A program made the position numbers and the translations under genes. A stretch of 64,000 bases of DNA from Brachycybe producta (taxonomy: Eukaryota > Arthropoda > Diplopoda > Playtdesmida > Andrognathidae): assembly GCA_036925085.1 (NCBI GenBank), contig JAUPFP010000021.1, positions 3,002,027-3,066,026 of the forward strand. Reading direction: 5' to 3'. The notes below the pieces were generated by a model. That model did not search any database. It had not been told where the DNA came from and saw nothing but the letters and a program-made list of their open reading frames with translations. Positions 57,130 to 64,000 of this stretch are shown here, piece after piece. The number at the start of each line of letters is the position of its first letter. Position 1 is the first letter of the stretch.

Positions 57130-57950
57130 TGAAAAATGCATTTTTTCTGATTGCCTTATGGTATAATACATGTATGTGATAACTTGATAAGCTCGAAACT
57201 TGAATGAGTGACAGTGTTTTATTGTGTTTGTCGTTTTTTTTTTCTTCTCGACATTAGAGGGTGTAGTTTTTGGAACGCATTCGTGTTTTTCACGGTGTTT
57301 TGAGCATATTTTACTCTCCCTGTTAGTTATATCGAACTGGAGGGAGTCGGTCTATGAAATGGTCTTCAAATATTGGAGTTTCTCTTATTTTTGAACATGG
57401 TTTAGACGCAAGAACTAAACTTTTAGAAGCAATTGTGAAAATGAATTCAAAATTTATGTTAAAATTGGAAGTGTGTAGGGAAAGATTTTCGTTTTTTCAC
57501 TTTTAATTTGGCTAATTAGTTAATTTTTAACTTGTGGGTGGTTAAAAGGGGTAGAGGAAAGCTCAAACAAGCTTGGAACAGTGTGGTAAAACGAGATATT
57601 GGATGCATGTGTGGGAAGTCTCTCGGAGTTTCATACGAAATTCAAAAGAGTAGAGAGCTAGAACCCATAAGGCCAACCCTGTGTATTGCGGGGAGAAAAG
57701 GCCTGAAATGCTGACTATATAAACGTAGCATTGTAGTTTCAAATTAACTGATTTTTTTAAAAAAAATTTCTCCTAAAAAACTAAAGACCTGAATGTCATT
57801 TGCTACATTATTTGGTAACTTCGTTTTACATTCAAAACGTGAAGATACTTGGCACCCATTGTGCATAGTTCCACATTAAAACCCTGTTCTAGAGCACTGG
57901 ACAAAATGGTTTGTTTTTCTGGTTTGCATTCTTCTTGTTCAGAGGGTTTA
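57130..57950. other. PATJ intron 3, no recognised content
   Basis: AT-rich, no convincing exon or repeat boundary. The frame at 57532-57714 has no splice-compatible signature and no known motif. Confidence 0.45.
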
Positions 57951-57956
57951 ATTTAG

Positions 57957-58376
57957 GGATGGGACATTCGAATCCCGAGAATCTTGAAAAATATTCAAGA
58001 TTCGAAAACTCGAATCTTTACGCTTTTTTCGTCTTTCGAATTTTTCGAATCTTAACCTAAAAACTTAAAAACTTTGGTAAAATTAGTTTTAACTCTATTG
58101 ACGTCCAATAGAAGCGTTCATTAACCAAAAAATGTTGCAATTTCGGTGGTATCCGGATCACCAATATCATCACCTTGTGGCGACCCTGAGTGAAGCCACA
58201 CTGTTTTTTTATTATTAATAATTATAATATTAATATATTTAATATTATTTCATTTATTTGTATCTTCTTAATGAATAATATAGGTTTCTTATATGAAGGA
58301 TTCGGGAGATTCGAGAACCTTTTAGGATTCGGATTTGGATTCGAGAAAATTTAGGATTCGTCCCACAGCTATTTTA
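57957..58376 (+). repeat. Interspersed repeat family G, copy 1
   Basis: About 420 bp with ends GGGACATTCGAATCC and GGATTCGTCCCAC. It shares AAAACTTTGGTAAAATTAG and TTGACGTCCAATAGAAGCGT with 60145-60552. The left third is a hairpin of TTCAAGATTCG and CGAATCTT blocks. Confidence 0.75.
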
Positions 58377-58999
58377 ATTTTCAAGTGTGAAGTTTACTTC
58401 TTGAATTTGGGCCGAGTAGTTTCGATTAAGTTTTATCTGGTTACGATTGATTCCGCGTCCAAAAAGTGCTAACATTATTTAGGAAAAAAAGGAAAATGCA
58501 CTTATTTAAATTAGCTGTCAACGTCAGTTGTGAAACTCTGAAAGCGGCGAGGGTTTGAAGTGGAGTTTGTGGGGAAATATCGGATAAAGTTTCGACTAAA
58601 TGCTTTGAATTGAGTGTTTATTTCTCTCTTGTTAGTCTATTAGTTTTATGCGATGTTTTGCTTTTTTTTTTGCCGAAAGGGTTGTAACAAAATGAATTCT
58701 CTGGATGCCTCTTTTCGTGTCGTTCACACTCCATGGTTTAGTAATCAAAAGGGTTAACGAGAGACCACACAATTTCACTTTCTTCTGCCTCACTTGATTA
58801 GTTTTAATATTGAAAACGGATTTGTTAATTTAAAAGAACAATAAGAATGGGGGGGGGGGAAAGGGATGATTACTTTTTTTTTCTCTCTTTCTATGGATTC
58901 CGGAGTCCTTAGTTTTGTTTTCAGGTGGTTTTGTTAGTAATTTTAGCCTCCACTTTTCTTTTTTATTGGATGACTCAGGCCTCATTTTTAATGTCTACG

Positions 59000-59198
59000 T
59001 AAGAGAGAGTGGGAGAGAGAGAGAGAGTGGGGGGGGGGGAGAGAGAGAGAGAGAGAGAGAACGAAAGAGAGAAGAAGGAGAGAGGAGAGAGAAGGAGAGA
59101 GAGGGAGAGAGTGAGAAGGAGAGAGTGAGAAGGAGAGAGAGAGAGAGAGGAGAGAGTGAGAAGGAGAGAGAGAGAGAGAGAGAGGAGAGAGTGAGAAG

Positions 59199-59232
<34 letters not shown>

Positions 59233-59275
59233 TGAGAAGGAGAGAGAGAGAGAGAGAAGGAGAGAGTGGTTCTGT
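59000..59275 (+). repeat. GA microsatellite / GAGAGTGAGAAGGA minisatellite
   Basis: Almost pure purine tract. Several copies of a GAGAGTGAGAAGGAGAGAGA-type higher-order unit at increasing spacing; a G run at 59030-59039. ORFs on both strands here (arginine/glutamate-rich, serine/leucine-rich) are repeat translations. Confidence 0.9.
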
Positions 59276-59629
59276 GGTTATATAAATTTATTTGTTTGAT
59301 TACTTGTCGAAATGCTATGAATATTTTATGGTTCGTTGGGGTTGGAAGCGGGGTTGTTCTTGTCTCTTTCTCTCTTGCGAGTTCGGTTATATGTTTACGG
59401 TTTTTTGGAGTTCTATTGGGCGTTTGGTAGTTGTAGTGGTGGTGGTTGTACATAATTGATTAGCTTCCGAACTTTTATTTCTATCACACATTTGCTTCAG
59501 ACACATATTTGTATTTATTATTACGGCGAGCTGTGGATTTAGTTGTTGTTTCTTATTTTTGTTTTCTTGGTTCGAACTAGTTTATTATTGAAAAGAAGAA
59601 ACTATTAAAAACTAAATAAAGCCCTTGAT

Positions 59630-60010
59630 ACATAAGACCACTTTTGGTGGCCAGTTTCAGCTGTAAAATATTGTCGAAGGTGGCTGGCTATCATGGCTGT
59701 GGTTGCTAAGCATTTTTTTATGGAAAGACGGGCCAACCTTGCCACAATAGTGGCTTTTAAAGTCGAAAACGACTACCGGTGGGTAGATTGTCTGGTGCTA
59801 TGTATTGCTATGGAAAGAAGCCGGACCGTGGTACACAAAAGACAACTGGGCTTCATTTTCCAGTCGAAATCGACCACCAGAAGTGGTCTGTGCGTCACTG
59901 CTTTAAAGAGTCTCAAAGAAAAACGTGGGGTAAGGCTGGTTTCACACAGACAACTTTCTGGTGGTCCCACATAAAAGTGGTCGTTAATTTACATAGACAG
60001 GTAAGGTGTT
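59630..60010 (+). repeat. Foldback-like element in PATJ intron 3
   Basis: Repeated CCACTTTTGGTGGCC, TAGTGGCTTTTAAAGTCG, GACCACCAGAAGTGGTC and TCTGGTGGTCCCAC motifs in both orientations, built on a TGGTGGYC/GRCCACCA core. Boundaries are not resolved. Confidence 0.4.
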
Positions 60011-60144
60011 CACACGAAAAAATACCATCCCACCGTTTTTTTTGTGCCGCAGTAACGATGAGTGGTTGAATCTTGCCGGAAGTGTTGACATCGCTGCCTT
60101 TTATGTCAGTCATGAATAGGGTCATATTTGTGGCACTCACTAAC

Positions 60145-60552
60145 AGGGACATTCGAAACCTCGAATCTCGCAAAATCTTGAAAAATATTCAAGATTCGAG
60201 ATTCTTCGCGCTTTTTTCGTTTTACGAATCCTAACCTGAAAAAAAAACTGTTAAAAACTTTGGTAAAATTAGTTTTAACTCCATTGACGTCCAATAGAAG
60301 CGTTCAACACTAACAAAAAAACCGGCGATTGTTGCAATTTCGGTGTTTCAACCCGGATCACCAATGGATCACCTTGTGGCGACCCAGTTGCCGACGCACT
60401 GTTGGTATTATTAATAATTTAATATTATTTCATTTATTTGAATCATTTTAATGAATAATATAAGATTCTTATATGAAGGATTCGAGAGATTCGACGAATT
60501 CGAGAATCTTTTATTATTCGGATTCGAGATAATTTAGGACTCGCGTCCCACC
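60145..60552 (+). repeat. Interspersed repeat family G, copy 2
   Basis: Same orientation as copy 1, about 2.2 kb away. Core TTGACGTCCAATAGAAGCGT identical; the right end reads ACTCGCGTCCCACC. Confidence 0.75.
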
Positions 60553-60559
60553 TTTACTT

Positions 60560-62700
60560 TTTTTTCTTCTAAATAGTCTAAAATTATTCTACGATTCAAT
60601 AAAAAAAATTCTTTTAATCAGGATTTTTTTAAATTAGGATTTAATGATTTTTTAATCCAACAATGGTTAACGTTTCTACCCTTAAATTGGGTCATTTTTC
60701 AGAGCCTGAAATTATACAACATTTGAAAACACATCGTTGTTTTCAACGATGTGTATTACATATAGTGTCAACCACTTTGTGTGGTTTCTCAAAAGTAGCG
60801 CCACAAAATTCTGAAATGTTGAAGAAAGCCTAAAAAGCACGACTTCTTTGCTTTTAGTAAAAAAAAAAATCTTGTGTGTTTTTTATGCGTTGAAAATGCG
60901 GAACACAATATTGGGTTTTTTATTTCCCTTTAATTCAATGATTACGTTTTTCTCTCTAGTTTTGTTAACTAAATTAACTAATAAAAAATTTTCTCCAACT
61001 ATAACTTGACAGAATGCTAGTTTCCGTGTTTCTATGAGTCAATTAGTCGTGGTTAAAAGAAAAGAAATATAAATTTGATGAAAAGAAAAAAAAAAATAAA
61101 TCCCCATTGTTGTTATTAGTGATTGCCCCCTTTCAGGGAGAGAGAAAAATGCATTTTTTTTTGTGGTTCTTTTTTTTTTCATTGACTTGTTCAACACGAA
61201 TGAAAGTTACATTTATTAGTTTGTATGGAATGGAATTACAACACATTTTTACTCTCTCGCATTCTCTCTAACCCATGAAAAGGCATTATTTTATATATTT
61301 CACCCTCGGTGTTAGAAATGGACCCGTTTTCAGAGTGTGTCCTCCTCCGCCGCCGTCGCCGCCGCCGCCTTTCTCTTTTACTTCTTATAGGTAAACCAAA
61401 AGACTGTCGTCATGACAACCACAAAAGCAACCACGGTTTAGTTTTGGTGGTGCTTTTTTTTTTTAGTACAGTTCAGTCAGTCTGTGTAAATGTGTTTTCC
61501 ATCCTTATTATTATTTTTTGGTGGAATCTCTTCTTGTAAATATAGAAGAAGAAGATGATGATGTAGGAAGCCACAACCAAAAAAAAACCCGTCGGAATTT
61601 TTTCTACTTTGAATGAAATTTGGTATAAAATTGGAAGATATTTTTTTTGCTGTCTCTTTTATATTTTCAACTTAATATTGAAAAATATAATCGAATAGAT
61701 GCAATTTTATTTTTCTACTTCTAATTATTGTCAGAAATGAGGTTTTTGCACAAAAAATCAGGTTGGAAAAACTGAAGTTGTTCTTGGAATTATTTTTCTT
61801 TTGCTTTTTTTTATTATAAAATCGGTGCAATAATTTTTTTTTTTAAAAAAAATTGAGATTGTGACGTTTGAATAACGACCATCATCATCATCATCATTAT
61901 GATCGGTATTCGTATTTTTTTATGAAATAGGAGTGAGATTTCGGGGTTGTTGGATTTGCAAAAAAAAAAATAGCGTTCTGCAAGTCAGTTGTGTGTTTCG
62001 ATTTTAATCTTAACCCTCGGAAAACTCAACCAAAAAACAACGCACAATTTCATAATCAGTGTGCGCCTGGTTTTTTTTCTTTTTGGTATTTTTTTGCACG
62101 CTATTTATAAATACACAACATACATACATATATTAGGTCTTGATTTTTTTTTTTTTGGCGGTGTGGTGTAGCTTTTTCTAGTTTTTTAAAACGATGAAAA
62201 CCCAATCATCTATTCATGTTTTCTTGAGGTTTAAACTTGGAAGAAATTTCATCCTTAATTTAAATTTATAAAATGTGACACAATCAGAAAAATTTCTTAT
62301 GTTTTTCATTATTGTTTTAAGAAAAGGAAATCTTTTTTTAAAAATTTCCAACTTGTTGAACTAAGAAAAAAAGTGTCGATTTTTTTTCTTTCTTCTTCTT
62401 CTTCCGAGGTTGTTGTTTAGCTTTTTTTTTTACGTACTTTTCGAAGGGTGTTTTTTTTTTTCTTACTTTACACACTCAATTATATCGGTTGATGATGGAT
62501 TGATTTTGGTCGTCATGTGAATGTGAATGTCCAGAAAAATCTATTTGACTTTGTGTTGGATGGACACGATGATGATGTCCAGTTTTGTTTTTCGGTGTGC
62601 TTCTGTGGTGGACGCAGGCTGAAAAATAAAATTTCATACCAATGAGGGTAAGACATTTTTAATTAAGACTTTTTTTAAAAAAAATTCCATTAGGATATTT
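60560..62700. other. PATJ intron 3, low-complexity
   Basis: Poly-T/poly-A runs, a CCG microsatellite (61345-61370) and an ATC run (61878-61900). A palindrome lies around 60725-60760 (CATCGTTGTTTTCAACGATG). No exon supported. Confidence 0.5.
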
Positions 62701-62719
62701 TTCATTTGACATTTTGTCA

Positions 62720-63175
62720 AGCATTTTAATGAAAGAGTATTTTTTTTTAGAAACTAGTAAACGGAATGAGTTAAAAACATGTTTTCATCACGATAAATAA
62801 TCTTTCAAAATAAACTTTTTTGTTGCTTGAAAAACATAAAAAAGATGAAATTTTGATTCATTTTGACTAATTAAAAATAAAAACGAGTTGATTTCTCATT
62901 TTCTACTCGGAATTCTGGTTATTTTTCTCTCTTTTTAAGAGCAAAATTAACGTAAAAAGGAAAAGTGTTTTGAAAACTTAGGTTAGTTAAATCACTTAAG
63001 GATTCTTTTTCATATTGATATCTTTCAAAATAAACTTTTTATGTTACGACTACAACTATTACAACAATTTTTTTCTCGTTTTTAAAAGTTTGATTTTGAA
63101 AGATATCAACATGAAATAACTATGAAGCGATTCAGCTACCATTCTAGTTTCTAACACACCATCATCACCTTGTTC
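62720..63175 (+). repeat. Family-A elements, PATJ intron 3
   Basis: A left-arm fragment (62745-62830, TTAGAAACTAG then AAATAAACTTTTTT) is followed by a fuller copy (62905-63165) with right arm CCATTCTAGTTTCTAACACA. Confidence 0.65.
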
Positions 63176-63215
63176 AATCACGTTTTCATGTTGAGTTTTA
63201 AAACGATCTGAGCTG

Positions 63216-63216
<1 letters not shown>

Positions 63217-63294
<78 letters not shown>
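63217..63294. repeat. (TA)n microsatellite
   Basis: About 39 uninterrupted TA units within a family-A remnant, directly before its AAATAAACTTTTTATA block. Confidence 0.95.
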
Positions 63295-63299
<5 letters not shown>

Positions 63300-63319
63300 A
63301 ACTTTTTATAAACAAGACA

Positions 63320-63359
<40 letters not shown>

Positions 63360-63395
63360 TGTCTTGTTTATAAAAAGTTTATTTTAAAAGATATC
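63290..63395. repeat. Perfect hairpin of family-A arms around (TA)n
   Basis: AAATAAACTTTTTATAAACA plus AGACACGATATA pairs base for base with the right arm, separated by a second TA tract (63323-63357). A third short TA run is at 63418-63432. Confidence 0.9.
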
Positions 63396-63519
63396 AACAA
63401 GAAATTACTATTAAGGGATATATATATATATATCCTTCTAGTCTCTTAACACTATAAATAAATTCTTAGTGTTGCTCTTTTGAAACACAAAAATAACCAC
63501 AGTTCCGAACATCTTAAGA

Positions 63520-63780
63520 AAAAAAAACTTGATAGTATTTTAGAAACTAGAAGGGTAGTTCAATCACTACGTCACAGTTATTTCATGTTTTGAAATGTTA
63601 GTTTGAAAATGACCCAAATTTAAGAAGACGGGATTTTTTTTAGAATTTTTGTCTATAAATATTTTATTTTGAAAGATATCAAAATTTTAAAAAAAATATC
63701 CTTAAATGATTTTGAGCTACCCTTCTAGTTTCTAAAACATTTTCAAGTTCGTTGCTTTTGCTTCGAAAATCAGCTCTGTT
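63520..63780 (+). repeat. Family-A element, last in window
   Basis: Arms ATTTTAGAAACTAGAAGGG and CCCTTCTAGTTTCTAAAACAT; the centre has lost its AAATAAAC left block. Confidence 0.7.
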
Positions 63781-64000
63781 TATTAAACATGAAAATACTT
63801 TTTTCATGTTTTTTTTTTTACTCTTCTAGTTTCTTCTTCGTTTAACAAAAAAAAACCACAAAACAATTCTAAATGAAGTTAGGATTCAATTATAGGATGA
63901 AGAGAATTATCACAACAATGATCATTGATCACACAAAAATGAGATTTTCAGAGGTTTCTTCTGACACAAATTACTTTTCTGAACGTTTTTTTTTTCGGAG

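Noticed and set aside
58915-59453. Overlapping ORFs on both strands (Arg/Glu-rich and Ser/Leu-rich)
   Set aside because: Both are translations of the GA-purine microsatellite.
61309-61539. ORF with a poly-arginine run
   Set aside because: The run is the CCG microsatellite; no splice-compatible continuation of the PATJ PDZ domain.
1-64000. CRISPR arrays, operons, bacterial ribosome-binding sites, rRNA
   Set aside because: No regularly spaced direct repeats with unique spacers, no rRNA-like sequence, and gene structure is eukaryotic throughout.

Overview
This is AT-rich nuclear DNA from an invertebrate animal, most likely an arthropod. The evidence is split genes with GT-AG introns, an insect-type apolipophorin precursor, typical animal housekeeping genes, and a heavy load of non-autonomous DNA transposons. 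I cannot place it more precisely from sequence alone.

Five protein-coding genes can be rebuilt exon by exon: ANKRD13C (+, 12 exons, 3922-7284); a very large apolipophorin precursor (+, 36 exons, 13429-35932, about 3451 residues); a ZIP zinc transporter of the SLC39A1/2/3 group (+, one coding exon, 37302-38390); TM2D1 (-, 6 exons, 40479-41383); and the first exons of a PATJ/MPDZ multi-PDZ scaffold (+, 54625-56751, continuing past the window). A sixth long ORF (45052-46614) is a pogo/Tigger (Jerky-like) transposase whose first catalytic Asp is replaced by Val. The cellular genes have unrelated jobs: an ER chaperone, lipid transport in haemolymph, zinc import, Notch/amyloid-related membrane biology and apical polarity. 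I see no operon-like or pathway cluster.

Layout: 1-3.3 kb holds a possible coding remnant, tRNA-derived sequence, one copy of an ~860-bp repeat and a minisatellite. 3.9-7.3 kb is ANKRD13C. 7.3-13.3 kb is AT-rich intergenic DNA. 13.4-36.1 kb is the apolipophorin gene, with foldback elements in many introns. 37.3-41.4 kb carries the ZIP and TM2D1 genes. 41.4-54.5 kb is a transposon-dense block. 54.6-64 kb is the 5' part of PATJ/MPDZ, with introns full of repeats.

The least ordinary part is the mobile DNA. One foldback family (family A, ~250-400 bp) has about 25 copies, many in introns. Two further foldback families (B ~205 bp and C ~220 bp) and a 442-bp element (D) have perfect 9-bp target duplications, which suggests Mutator-like mobilisation. 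B carries CCAAT, GC-box and CRE-like motifs; C carries NRF1-like and YY1-like motifs; both therefore look like mobile promoter cassettes. Nested insertions at 50.06-50.85 kb and 53.58-54.18 kb allow relative dating. A CAGT...ACTG, TA-flanked Tigger-type MITE sits in an apolipophorin intron.
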